Shown here one piece after another: positions 51,410-59,288 of a stretch of DNA of 64,000 nt. Under the pieces are notes generated by a model. The model had not been told where the DNA came from and ran no database searches. It saw only the letters and a list, made by a program, of their open reading frames with translations. The position numbers and the translations under genes were made by a program. Numbering within the stretch: position 1 is the first letter of the stretch; the number at the start of each line of letters is the position of its first letter. This stretch comes from JAVVHH01 sp965199665 (GTDB lineage: Bacteria > Pseudomonadota > Alphaproteobacteria > Acetobacterales > Acetobacteraceae): assembly GCA_965199665.1 (NCBI GenBank), contig OZ241208.1, positions 2,046,001 to 2,110,000 on the forward strand, in the 5' to 3' direction.

Positions 51410-52426
51410 ATGGCCGTCAAGGTCGCCATCAACGGATTCGGGCGCATCGGCCGCCTCGTCTTGCGCGCCATCGTCGAGCGCGGCACCGACGACGTGGTCC
51501 CGGTCGCCATCAACGACCTCGGCAGCGTCGAGGCCAACGCGCACTTGTTCCGCTACGACAGCGTGCACGGCCGCTTCCCCGGCGAGGTGAAGGTCGAGGG
51601 TGACAGCATCACCATCACGTACAACGGCAAGACGATCGGCCCGATCAAGGTCACCGCCGAGAAGGACCCGTCCAAGGTTCCCTACCAGGGTGTGGACGTC
51701 GCACTCGAGTGCACCGGCCGCTTCACCAGCAAGGAAAGCGCCAACGCGCTCATCCAGGGCGCCGGCGCGCGCAAGGTGCTGATCTCGGCTCCGGCCGACG
51801 GGGTCGACGCGACCATCGTCTGGGGCGTCAACCAGCAGACGATCACCAAGGACATGACGGTGATCTCGAACGCCTCTTGCACGACCAACTGCCTCGCGCC
51901 GATGGCCAAGGTGCTCCACGAGAAGTTCGGCATCCTGCGCGGCTACATGGTCACCATCCACGCCTATACCGGCGACCAGAACACGGTCGACACGCTGCAC
52001 AAGGACCTGCACCGTGCTCGCGCCGCCGCCGTGAGCGCGATCCCGACCAGCACGGGCGCAGCCAAGGCGGTGGGCCTCGTGTTGCCGGAGCTGAAGGGCA
52101 AGCTGGACGGCACGGCCATCCGCATTCCGACGCCGAACGTCTCGCTGGTCAGCCTCGACGTGAACCTGCGCGAGCAAGCGACGGTGCAGCAGATCAACGA
52201 CGCCATGAAGGCCGCCAGCGAGGGCGCCATGAAGGGCGTGCTGGTTTACAGCACGGAGAAGCTGGTCAGCATCGACTTCAACCACAGCCCGGCCTCCTGC
52301 AGCTTCGACGCGACGCAGACGGCGGTGGTGGACGGGCAGCTCGCCCGCGTCATGGGCTGGTACGACAACGAATGGGGCTTCTCCAACCGCATGGTCGATA
52401 CCGCCGCCCTGTTCGGCAGCCTGTAA
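51410..52426 (+). CDS. gap: Glyceraldehyde-3-phosphate dehydrogenase
   Basis: 338 residues: NAD-binding INGFGRIGRLVLRA, catalytic Cys C157 in SNASCTTNC, and the C-terminal WYDNEWGFSNRMVD. Glycolysis/gluconeogenesis or Calvin cycle. The start lies 14 bp after tkt with AGGGA before it. The stop overlaps the pgk start by one base (TAATG). Confidence 0.97.
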   Translation: MAVKVAINGFGRIGRLVLRAIVERGTDDVVPVAINDLGSVEANAHLFRYDSVHGRFPGEVKVEGDSITITYNGKTIGPIKVTAEKDPSKVPYQGVDVALECTGRFTSKESANALIQGAGARKVLISAPADGVDATIVWGVNQQTITKDMTVISNASCTTNCLAPMAKVLHEKFGILRGYMVTIHAYTGDQNTVDTLHKDLHRARAAAVSAIPTSTGAAKAVGLVLPELKGKLDGTAIRIPTPNVSLVSLDVNLREQATVQQINDAMKAASEGAMKGVLVYSTEKLVSIDFNHSPASCSFDATQTAVVDGQLARVMGWYDNEWGFSNRMVDTAALFGSL

Positions 52427-53616
52427 TGCCGTTTCGGACGCTCGACGGGATCGATCTGGCGGGGAAGCGCGTGCTCGTGCGCGCCGACCTCAACGTGCCG
52501 ATGCATGACGGCGAGATCTCCGACACGACCCGGCTGGAGCGCCTGGTGCCGACCCTCCACGAGTTGATGGATGGCGGTGCCAAGGTGATCGTCTGCAGCC
52601 ATTTCGAGCGTCCGAAAGGCAAGCGCGTGCCGTCGATGTCGCTGCGGCCGGTGGCCGACGCGCTCGGCGTGGTGCTGGCCCGGCCGGTGGCGTTTGCCGG
52701 CGACTGCATCGGGCCGGAGGCGGAGGCGACCGTCGCCGGCCTCGCCGCGGGCGACGTGCTCGTGCTGGAAAACACCCGGTTCCATGCCGGGGAAGAGGCC
52801 AACGACCCGGAGATGGCCAAGCAATTGGCTGGGCTGGCCGACATCTACGTCAACGATGCCTTTTCAGCCGCGCATCGTGCCCATGCGAGCACCGAAGGCG
52901 TGGCCAGGCTGCTGCCGTCCTACGCGGGACGGTTGATGCAGCAAGAATTGGAGGCGCTGGACTCGGCGCTCGGCAACCCGGTGCGCCCGGTGTGCGCCGT
53001 GGTGGGCGGCAGCAAGGTGTCGACCAAGCTCGAGCTGCTCGGGAACCTGGTCGGTAAAGTCGACATGCTGGTGATCGGCGGCGCGATGGCCAACACCTTC
53101 CTGGCGGCCCAGGGCGCCGAGGTCGGGCGGTCGTTGCAAGAGGCGGAGATGCACGATACGGCGCGCGACATTCTGCAGCGGGCCAGCGCCGCCGGCTGCG
53201 AGATCGTGCTGCCGACCGACGCGGTGGTCGCGCGCGAGTTCAAGGCGCATGCGGCGACCGAGATCGTCTCCGCCCGGGCGATCCCGGCCGACGCGATGAT
53301 GCTCGATGTGGGGCCGGACTCGGTGCGGGCGCTGTGCGCGCGGCTTCCGGGGCTGAAGACGGTCGTGTGGAACGGCCCGCTCGGCGCCTTCGAGACGCAG
53401 CCCTTCGACCACGGCACCAACGAACTGGCGCATGCCGTCGGCGACGCCACCGCGGCTGGCACGCTTCGCAGCGTGGCCGGTGGCGGCGACACCGTGTCCG
53501 CACTCAAGGGCGCCGGCGAGGTCGAGCGGATGACCTACGTCAGCAGTGCCGGCGGGGCATTCTTGGAGTGGCTGGAGGGCAAGACGCTGCCGGGCGTGGC
53601 GGCGCTGAGCGCCTGA
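52426..53616 (+). CDS. pgk: Phosphoglycerate kinase
   Basis: 396-residue kinase moving the acyl phosphate of 1,3-BPG to ADP. Landmarks: VLVRADLNVPM near residue 17, SHFERPKGKRVPSMSLRPVA, VVGGSKVSTKLELLGNL, VWNGPLGAFE, and GGGDTVSALKGAG near the end. Coupled to gap by TAATG. Completes the tkt-gap-pgk cluster, common in alphaproteobacteria. Confidence 0.97.
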   Translation: MPFRTLDGIDLAGKRVLVRADLNVPMHDGEISDTTRLERLVPTLHELMDGGAKVIVCSHFERPKGKRVPSMSLRPVADALGVVLARPVAFAGDCIGPEAEATVAGLAAGDVLVLENTRFHAGEEANDPEMAKQLAGLADIYVNDAFSAAHRAHASTEGVARLLPSYAGRLMQQELEALDSALGNPVRPVCAVVGGSKVSTKLELLGNLVGKVDMLVIGGAMANTFLAAQGAEVGRSLQEAEMHDTARDILQRASAAGCEIVLPTDAVVAREFKAHAATEIVSARAIPADAMMLDVGPDSVRALCARLPGLKTVVWNGPLGAFETQPFDHGTNELAHAVGDATAAGTLRSVAGGGDTVSALKGAGEVERMTYVSSAGGAFLEWLEGKTLPGVAALSA

Positions 53617-53664
53617 GGGGACTTTTCCGCGCGCGGCACGTTGTGGCCGCGAGCGGAGGGAACG

Positions 53665-54147
53665 ATGGATAAATCGACAGCGGCGGTGGTTGCGGGTGTG
53701 GCGGCAGTTGGCGCCCTGTTGAGCGGGGCCCAGTTCAATCCGAGCCCGGCGCATCCGGGGACGGCGTTGTGGTATGGGCGGCTGCGCAAACCGGGGTTCA
53801 CGCCGCCGGGTCCAGTGTTCGGGATCGCGTGGACGGCGTTGGACGGGCTGCTGGCCTACACCGGCTACCGGCTGCTGAACAAGCGGCCAAACGGGGCGCG
53901 GCGACTCGCCTTGGGTGCGTGGGTGCTGACGCTATCCGGCCTGCCGGCCTTCCAGTGGCGGTTCTTCGGGGCGCACCGATCGGACGAGGCATTGGGCGTG
54001 AGCGCGACGATGCTGGCCTCCGCGGTCGGGCTGACAGCGGCGGCCTCGAAGGTGGACGGCAAGGCGACAGTGGCGTCCTTGCCGCTGATCGGCTGGCTCA
54101 TTTTCGCGACGGTGCTGCAAGAAGAAGTTTGGCGTCGCAACCGGTAG
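53665..54147 (+). CDS. TspO/MBR-family membrane protein
   Basis: 160-residue, five-helix membrane protein of the tryptophan-rich sensory/TspO (mitochondrial benzodiazepine receptor) type: WYGRLRKPGFTPPGPVFGIAWTALDGLLAYTGYRLL is characteristic. In Rhodobacter TspO exports porphyrin intermediates and dampens pigment gene expression. GGAGGG ribosome binding site 5 nt before ATG 53665 fixes the start. Stands alone after pgk. Confidence 0.88.
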   Translation: MDKSTAAVVAGVAAVGALLSGAQFNPSPAHPGTALWYGRLRKPGFTPPGPVFGIAWTALDGLLAYTGYRLLNKRPNGARRLALGAWVLTLSGLPAFQWRFFGAHRSDEALGVSATMLASAVGLTAAASKVDGKATVASLPLIGWLIFATVLQEEVWRRNR

Positions 54148-54181
54148 TTGAACGGTCGCCGCGTTAACCTATTTGTAAGGA

Positions 54182-54397
54182 ATGCACGCTACAGTCCTTC
54201 GCATGCTCTCCACGAATTCCCTCTCGGCGTTTTCGTCTGCGACCACGACCACGGGCAAGGCCCGGGGCGTGGACGAGTTACGACTGGTGCGTGAGCCCGC
54301 CAGCGCGGAGACGGCGCGGGCGGCGAAGAACGCGATGCCGAATGCCATGCCGTCCGTGGCGCCGCCGCGCGGTTCGCTGGTGAACCTATCGGTGTGA
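54182..54397 (+). CDS. Small hypothetical protein, 71 aa
   Basis: A doubtful short frame. Product is Ser/Thr-rich at the N-terminus (MLSTNSLSAFSSATTTTG, from the second Met at 54203) and ends PPRGSLVNLSV. AAGGA lies immediately before ATG 54182, too close to be ideal. No family recognised. The opposite strand is also open here, so base composition gives little help. Confidence 0.35.
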   Translation: MHATVLRMLSTNSLSAFSSATTTTGKARGVDELRLVREPASAETARAAKNAMPNAMPSVAPPRGSLVNLSV

Positions 54398-54464
54398 TCC
54401 GCCTGGGCTGAGCGGGCAGCCGTTCGGGCTGGCGCGGTCCGCGTGCTGGCCCCATGTTCTGCCG

Positions 54465-54992
54465 ATGCGAGAGCGTTCCCAACCACCGATCGATGTGGCG
54501 ACCGACCCCACCGGCACGGCAGTTTACTACGTCCGCCGCTCTCCCAACGAGCTTCCCCCCGTCCGTAGCCGCGATCTGGCGGAAAGCTGGGACGTGGCGC
54601 GGCAGGCGGCGTCTGCTTCGGCCTGGGGGCAGCCGTGCCGGATCCGGTTTCAGGAAGACGGGGCCGAGCCGGTCGACCTGACATTGGCGGATGCCGATGC
54701 TTGCTGCTGGGCGGCGGCGGTGGATGCGGCCTGGGGCTTACAGACGCCCTATGGCCTTTCGCTGTGCTTACGGCTGCTCGGATTGGTGACGCTGCTGTCG
54801 GAGTCGCTCGCATTGCGGGCGCTGTGCCCGTTGACGCCAGCGGGCGCTCACCTCGACCCGGCGCTGGTGCGCGTGGCCGCGAGCATCCCGCTATCGCCGC
54901 GCGGCGGTCTGGACGAGCGCCGCGTTCGCGAGCATTTGGCGGCCACGCTTCCCGCACTCCCGCCTCCCCTCGCCTCAGGAGCACGTTGTTGA
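54465..54992 (+). CDS. Hypothetical protein, 175 aa
   Basis: Unrecognised cytoplasmic-looking protein. Polar N-terminus, then a long Ala/Cys/Leu-rich helical centre (DADACCWAAAVDAAWGLQTPYGLSLCLRLLGLVTLLSESLALRALCPL) that could be a buried helical bundle. Ends in GARC. The stop overlaps the beginning of a TTG-start lipoprotein gene, which suggests coupling. Confidence 0.55.
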   Translation: MRERSQPPIDVATDPTGTAVYYVRRSPNELPPVRSRDLAESWDVARQAASASAWGQPCRIRFQEDGAEPVDLTLADADACCWAAAVDAAWGLQTPYGLSLCLRLLGLVTLLSESLALRALCPLTPAGAHLDPALVRVAASIPLSPRGGLDERRVREHLAATLPALPPPLASGARC

Positions 54993-55360
54993 CCGCTCAT
55001 CCCTTTCGACACCCCCTGCTTCTCACGCTCGCACTCTGCGGCCTGGCCGGCTGCTACCGCCCGCCGACGCCGACGCGGGCCGATGCGGCCATCCGCACCG
55101 ACTGCCGCGAGGCGGTGGAGCGGCAGTACAACGCGCAGAACCGGGTCGACCTGACCCGGCGGGTGGACCGGGATACCGCGTTCGCCAACAGCTACAACTC
55201 GGGGCTGACCAGCCGCGGGTTAGGCGCGTCGTATTACCATGACCAGATGATCACCGACTGTCTGCGCGCCTCCGGTGACGCGAACGCGCAGCCGACGCCG
55301 GGGGTGGGCCAGACGTTCAGCCCCGTCGGCCTCGGTGCTCCCTCGACCCTCACACCCTGA
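54989..55360 (+). CDS. Small lipoprotein, 123 aa, TTG start
   Basis: Lipobox LALCGLAGC in a short signal (start TTG 54989, with AGGAG 7 nt upstream; TTG 54986 is too close). Mature part is polar with DCREAVERQYNAQNRVDLTRR and a C-terminal Gly/Pro tail. No family recognised. Coupled to the preceding gene: stop TGA lies within the start area. Confidence 0.6.
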   Translation: MTAHPFRHPLLLTLALCGLAGCYRPPTPTRADAAIRTDCREAVERQYNAQNRVDLTRRVDRDTAFANSYNSGLTSRGLGASYYHDQMITDCLRASGDANAQPTPGVGQTFSPVGLGAPSTLTP

Positions 55361-55378
55361 ACCCCGAAAGGAGACGAT

Positions 55379-55729
55379 ATGAGCCGTATCATCCGCACGG
55401 AGCCCAATGCCGTGCTTGCCAAGGCCGTGGAGTATCACGGCTTTGTCTTCGTCCAGGGCGTCACTGCGACGGATCTGAACAAGGACATCACCGGGCAGAC
55501 GGAGGAGGTGTTGCGCGACCTCGACGCGATCCTCGAGACGCACGGGACCGACAAGACCCGCCTGCTGCAGGCGCAGATCTGGCTAAAGGACATCCGCGAC
55601 CGCGAGGCGATGAACAAGGTCTGGTCGGCGTGGCTGCCCCGGGAAGGCGCGCCGGCACGGGCCTGCGTGCAGGCGCACATGGCGGATCCGCGGCACTTGG
55701 TCGAGATCATGGTCACGACTTGTAAGTAG
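55379..55729 (+). CDS. RidA (YjgF/UK114) family protein
   Basis: 116-residue trimeric enamine/imine deaminase-type protein: FVFVQGVTATDLNKDITGQTEEVLRDLDAILETHGTDKTRLLQAQIWLKDI and EGAPARACVQAHMADPRHLVEIMVT. The Arg that binds substrate carboxylate in RidA (in the R-x-C-V/x-A stretch) is present, so hydrolysis of reactive enamines from PLP enzymes is likely. AAAGGAG ribosome binding site. Located after a lipoprotein gene. Confidence 0.9.
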   Translation: MSRIIRTEPNAVLAKAVEYHGFVFVQGVTATDLNKDITGQTEEVLRDLDAILETHGTDKTRLLQAQIWLKDIRDREAMNKVWSAWLPREGAPARACVQAHMADPRHLVEIMVTTCK

Positions 55730-55981
55730 TTCGACAGGCACCACCGCCGAATCGTTGTGGCTGGTTCGCCATACTGTGCTGTTCCAGCCACAACGGAAGT
55801 TTATTCTTTTCACATTGCAACAGAACCGGCCTGAATAAGACAAGCGTCCTAATTACGCGGTCGTGAGCAGGCGAAATCTGGCGAAACACTTCGCGAGCCG
55901 CCGAATTCAGCCGTTTACGATTGCCAGCCCCCAGGCACTGCACCTAACCGATCACGGCGCAGTGACCAAAAAGGGTGGTAG
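55730..55981. other. Intergenic region, no feature recognised
   Basis: 252 bp, more AT-rich than most of the window. I find no conserved ORF, tRNA or strong stem-loop; it presumably holds the promoter of the CHAP-domain gene. A minus-strand 76-codon frame here has no ribosome binding site or recognisable product. Confidence 0.5.
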
Positions 55982-56902
55982 ATGAGAGCAGGTTGGTTTG
56001 GTCAGGGTCTCGAATTGGTTGCCGGCGCGGTGTTCGCCTTGTCGGTGTCACACGGGGTCGCTGAAGCCGCTCGGCATAAATCCGCTGGTTACGAGGCTCG
56101 TCACTCCGTTTCGTCGCATTCCGGATCCGGCCGGGTCTCCGAGCGGAGCCGGCGCGTGCGGCGGTACTCCGCCGGTTATTCGAGTGGCGGAGCCCTTCAA
56201 TGCGTGCCGTTCGCGCGGGAAAATTCCGGGATCGAGTTGTCCGGCAATGCGGGCACCTGGTGGAACAGCGCCTCGGGCCTGTATGAACGCGGTGCGCGGC
56301 CGGAAGTGGGCAGCATCCTGAATTTCCGCGCCACCGGGCACATGCGGATGGGCCACGTCGCGGTGGTCACCAACGTGATCAATCCGCGGCATATCGAGAT
56401 CGACCACGCCAATTGGGGCGCACCGGGGCAGATCAGCCGCAACATCGACGTGGTGGACGTCTCGGCGGACAATGACTGGACGGCCGTCCGCGTGGCGCTG
56501 AGCCAGGCCGAGGATTACGGCAGCACCTATCCAACCTATGGCTTCATCTACGATCGGCCGGACCGCGGCGTGATGGTGGCCAACGCGCCGAGCGTGGGCG
56601 GGGTGCCGTCCGCAAGCAAGCTGCGTCAGACCAACGAGCCGATCCGGCTGGCCACGGCCGCCCCCGGGCTGGCGACGGCCGCCGCGCCGGAAGAGGTCGC
56701 GGAGGCCGCCGACGAAGACGACGCGACGCCGCGCTACTCCAGCCGCAGCCGTCACGCCCGCCGTTCGGCGAGTCATGCGACATCGGCCAGCCGGTCGCGC
56801 GGTTACAGCCCGTTCCCGACTGCGACCACCTTCCGCGTCAGCACGCGGGCCAGCGCGATCGCCAAGCCGACGGCGCATCGCTCGAGCAAGCGCCGCCTGT
56901 AA
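55982..56902 (+). CDS. CHAP-domain secreted peptidoglycan amidase/endopeptidase
   Basis: 306 residues: N-terminal signal-like helix (LELVAGAVFALSVSHGVAEAA), Ser/Arg-rich linker, then a CHAP domain with catalytic Cys C74 (ALQCVPFAREN), His H125 (MGHVAVVTNV) and Asn N144 (IEIDHANWG). The C-terminal third is Ala/Ser/Arg-rich and disordered, probably wall-binding. Likely cleaves peptidoglycan cross-links for growth or division; no SH3 domain is visible. Confidence 0.87.
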   Translation: MRAGWFGQGLELVAGAVFALSVSHGVAEAARHKSAGYEARHSVSSHSGSGRVSERSRRVRRYSAGYSSGGALQCVPFARENSGIELSGNAGTWWNSASGLYERGARPEVGSILNFRATGHMRMGHVAVVTNVINPRHIEIDHANWGAPGQISRNIDVVDVSADNDWTAVRVALSQAEDYGSTYPTYGFIYDRPDRGVMVANAPSVGGVPSASKLRQTNEPIRLATAAPGLATAAAPEEVAEAADEDDATPRYSSRSRHARRSASHATSASRSRGYSPFPTATTFRVSTRASAIAKPTAHRSSKRRL

Positions 56903-56909
56903 TCGTCTC

Positions 56910-56933
56910 GCGGGCAGCCCGACGGCTGCCCGC
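56910..56933 (+). terminator. Stem-loop after CHAP gene
   Basis: GCGGGCAGCC (56910-56919) and GGCTGCCCGC (56924-56933) form a perfect 10-bp stem with loop CGAC, 7 bp after the CHAP stop. No T-run follows, but the position fits termination. Confidence 0.65.
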
Positions 56934-56935
56934 CT

Positions 56936-56971
56936 CCCCTCGTTTGCTCTAAGCTTTCCGCAAACGAGGGG
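56936..56971 (+). promoter_or_regulatory. Perfect 12-bp inverted repeat containing the acyl-CoA ligase ribosome binding site
   Basis: CCCCTCGTTTGC (56936-56947) and GCAAACGAGGGG (56960-56971) are exact inverse copies around a 12-nt loop. The last six bases, GAGGGG, are the ribosome binding site of the ATG at 56979. The structure could block translation, act as an operator, or both. Confidence 0.7.
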
Positions 56972-56978
56972 AACGACC

Positions 56979-58658
56979 ATGCCGAATGCCGGCGCTTTTC
57001 TGGCTGCGCGCGACTTGCTGCTACGCCATCGCACCGACCCGGCGCTTGCCCGGGCGGAGTTCGCCTGGCCGGTTCTGGACCGGTTCAACTGGGCGCTCGA
57101 TTATTTCGATCCGATGGCGGCCGACAACGAGCGGATCGCACTGCGCCTCCTCGGGCCCGAAACCGACGAGCAGATCAGCTTCGCGACGCTCGCCGCGCGG
57201 TCCAATCAGGTGGCCAACCATCTGCGCCGGCTCGGTGTCGGGCGGGGCGACCGGGTCCTGCTGCTGCTCAACAACGTGGCGCCGCTGTGGGAGACGATGC
57301 TGGCGGCCGCCAAGCTCGGCGCAGTGGTGATCCCGGCGACGACGATGCTGACGGAGGCGGACCTGGCCGACCGGGCGGCGCGCGGGCGGATCCGCGCCGC
57401 GGTGATCGCCTCGGCGCTCGCGTCCCGTTTCGCGGAGGTTTCGGGCGAGTTCGTGCGGATCGCGGTGGGCGGCGCGCCGGGCTGGCTCGATTACGCCGAG
57501 AGTGCCCGGGAACCGGAGACGTTCACGCCGGACGGCGAGACGTTGGCGACCGATCCGCTGCTGCTGTATTTCACCTCCGGCACGACGTCGAAGCCGAAGC
57601 TCGTGCTGCATAGCCACCAGAGCTACCCGGTCGGTCATCTCACCACGATGTACTGGATCGGCGTGCAGCCCGGCGACGTGCACCTCAACATCTCCTCGCC
57701 GGGTTGGGCGAAGCATGCGTGGTCGTCGTTCTTCGCGCCGTGGAATGCGGGCGCGACGATCCTGGTGCTGAACCAGCCTCGCTTCGATGCGGCGTCGCTG
57801 CTGCGGACGTTGGGCGCCTGCGGGGTGACGACGTTCTGCGCGCCGCCGACGGTGTGGCGGATGCTGATCCAGGCGGATCTCGGGGCGGCGCCGGTGCAGG
57901 TGCGGGAGGCGTTGTCGGCCGGCGAGCCGCTCAATCCGGAGGTGATCGAGCGGGTCCGCGCGGCGTGGGGCGTGACGATCCGGGACGGTTACGGGCAGAC
58001 GGAGACGACGCTGCAGATCGGCAATACCCCGGGGGTGCCGGTGATGCCGGGCTCGATGGGGCAGCCCTTGCCGGGCTACGCGATCCAGCTGCTCGACCCC
58101 GACGACGCCCCGGCGGAAGAAGGCGAGATCGCCATCGCGCTCGACCCCGCGCCGCTCGGCCTGATGGGAGGCTACATGGGCGAGGACGGGTCGGTCCGCG
58201 CGCCTGCGGGGGCGTTCTACCGCACCGGCGACGTGGCGATGCGCAACGAAGATGGCAGCCTGACCTATGTGGGCCGGGCCGACGACGTGTTCAAATCGAG
58301 CGGCTACCGGATCAGCCCGTTCGAGCTTGAGAGCGTGCTGGTCGAGCACGAGGCGGTGGCGGAGGCGGCGGTGGTGCCCTCCCCCGACCCGGTGCGGACG
58401 GCCATGCCCAAGGCGTTCATCGCGCTGGCCGAGGGTTTCGAGCCGGACGAGGCAACGGCGGCGCTGATCTTCGCGCATGTCCGCGCGCGGGTGGCGCCCT
58501 ACAAGCGCATTCGCCGGATCGAGTTCTTCGAGCTGCCGAAGACCATCTCCGGCAAAATCCGTCGGGTCGATCTGCGACGGCTGGAAGCGGCCCGCCGGGC
58601 CGAGGCGGCCACCGGCGAGCAGGAGTTCATCGACGCGGAGCCAAGCGCCGTCAGGTGA
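56979..58658 (+). CDS. Acyl-CoA synthetase (AMP-binding)
   Basis: 559-residue ANL-superfamily ligase. Features: RFNWALDYFDPMA N-terminus, LLYFTSGTTSKPKLVLHSH P-loop, GYGQTETTLQIGNTPGVPV adenylate motif, GRADDVFKSSGYRISPFELESVLVEHEAV hinge, and KTISGKIRRVDLR C-terminal Lys region. It is divergent in sequence from the ligase at 1017. The length and LDRFNWALDYFD start fit the medium/short-chain acyl-CoA synthetase group (MACS-like); substrate unknown. Its ribosome binding site lies in a perfect hairpin, so expression may be conditional. Confidence 0.88.
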   Translation: MPNAGAFLAARDLLLRHRTDPALARAEFAWPVLDRFNWALDYFDPMAADNERIALRLLGPETDEQISFATLAARSNQVANHLRRLGVGRGDRVLLLLNNVAPLWETMLAAAKLGAVVIPATTMLTEADLADRAARGRIRAAVIASALASRFAEVSGEFVRIAVGGAPGWLDYAESAREPETFTPDGETLATDPLLLYFTSGTTSKPKLVLHSHQSYPVGHLTTMYWIGVQPGDVHLNISSPGWAKHAWSSFFAPWNAGATILVLNQPRFDAASLLRTLGACGVTTFCAPPTVWRMLIQADLGAAPVQVREALSAGEPLNPEVIERVRAAWGVTIRDGYGQTETTLQIGNTPGVPVMPGSMGQPLPGYAIQLLDPDDAPAEEGEIAIALDPAPLGLMGGYMGEDGSVRAPAGAFYRTGDVAMRNEDGSLTYVGRADDVFKSSGYRISPFELESVLVEHEAVAEAAVVPSPDPVRTAMPKAFIALAEGFEPDEATAALIFAHVRARVAPYKRIRRIEFFELPKTISGKIRRVDLRRLEAARRAEAATGEQEFIDAEPSAVR

Positions 58659-58670
58659 CTTCGCGTTCCG

Positions 58671-59288
58671 TTAGGCGAGCTTGCTGGGGTTCCGCATCGT
58701 CTCCATGGTGCGGAAAAGGGCTTTCGCCTTGTCGACCTGTCGGCCCCCAAGCCTGTCCAGCACCTCAGGTTCGGTGCGCGGGCCGCCGAATAACCAAGCT
58801 TTGCCCACGCTCCAGTCGATTTTACGTTCGACCAGGCGATCGTAATAGTCGACGAAATCGGTATGAATCTGCTTTTCTAGAGTGTTGCGATCCTCTTCGT
58901 TGATCAACACCAACGGCACGATTTCGTGCTCCCAGAAATACGCCCCCTCCGCACCCATTCGACTGTCCTCTGGAGTGCCCCGCGGCACCGATACCAATGT
59001 CGCCTGCGCCTCGGCGGTTTGGTGCTTGTAGTGATCCCATTGCGCTGCGAAACCTGCATGCGTCAGTTCCGCGGCGCCCTCGATGAAGGCCCGGCGCATG
59101 AACGTCCGGCCACCCGCACCGAAGAGCACCCTGTGTTGCTCAAACCGGCTGGCGAAATCCTGTGCGACCCCCGAGTAGAGCGGGGCGCTTTCAAATGCCT
59201 TGAACAGGAACACGTAATTGCCGCCACATGCGGCATGCCGCTCCGCGTCGTAGCGTTCCCATCTCGTCGTTGAAGCTGTGCCACTCAC
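58671..59288 (-). CDS. GIY-YIG-like domain protein, 205 aa
   Basis: Second gene of a coupled pair. The N-terminal region matches the GIY-YIG nuclease fold: NYVFLFKAFES then APLYSG (Y25 and Y38-x-G40 in place of GIY/YIG), R48 and H52 in ASRFEQHR, and a candidate metal-binding Glu E138 in TLEKQIHTDF. This is a pattern match only. The remaining part is helical with WDHYKHQT and WSVGKAWLFGGP. GTG start overlaps the upstream stop by 4 bp (GTGA). Base composition is lower in GC than neighbours (about 47% over 58861-58920 by counting). Role could be a nuclease or a structural, inactive relative. Confidence 0.6.
   Translation of the reverse strand: MSGTASTTRWERYDAERHAACGGNYVFLFKAFESAPLYSGVAQDFASRFEQHRVLFGAGGRTFMRRAFIEGAAELTHAGFAAQWDHYKHQTAEAQATLVSVPRGTPEDSRMGAEGAYFWEHEIVPLVLINEEDRNTLEKQIHTDFVDYYDRLVERKIDWSVGKAWLFGGPRTEPEVLDRLGGRQVDKAKALFRTMETMRNPSKLA

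Noticed and set aside
54169..54984. 271-codon minus frame opposite the small proteins
   Set aside because: Arg/Pro/Ala-rich product without conserved segments, opposite a better-supported plus-strand gene.
55713..55943. 76-codon minus frame in the RidA-CHAP gap
   Set aside because: No ribosome binding site and no recognisable product; overlaps the RidA end.
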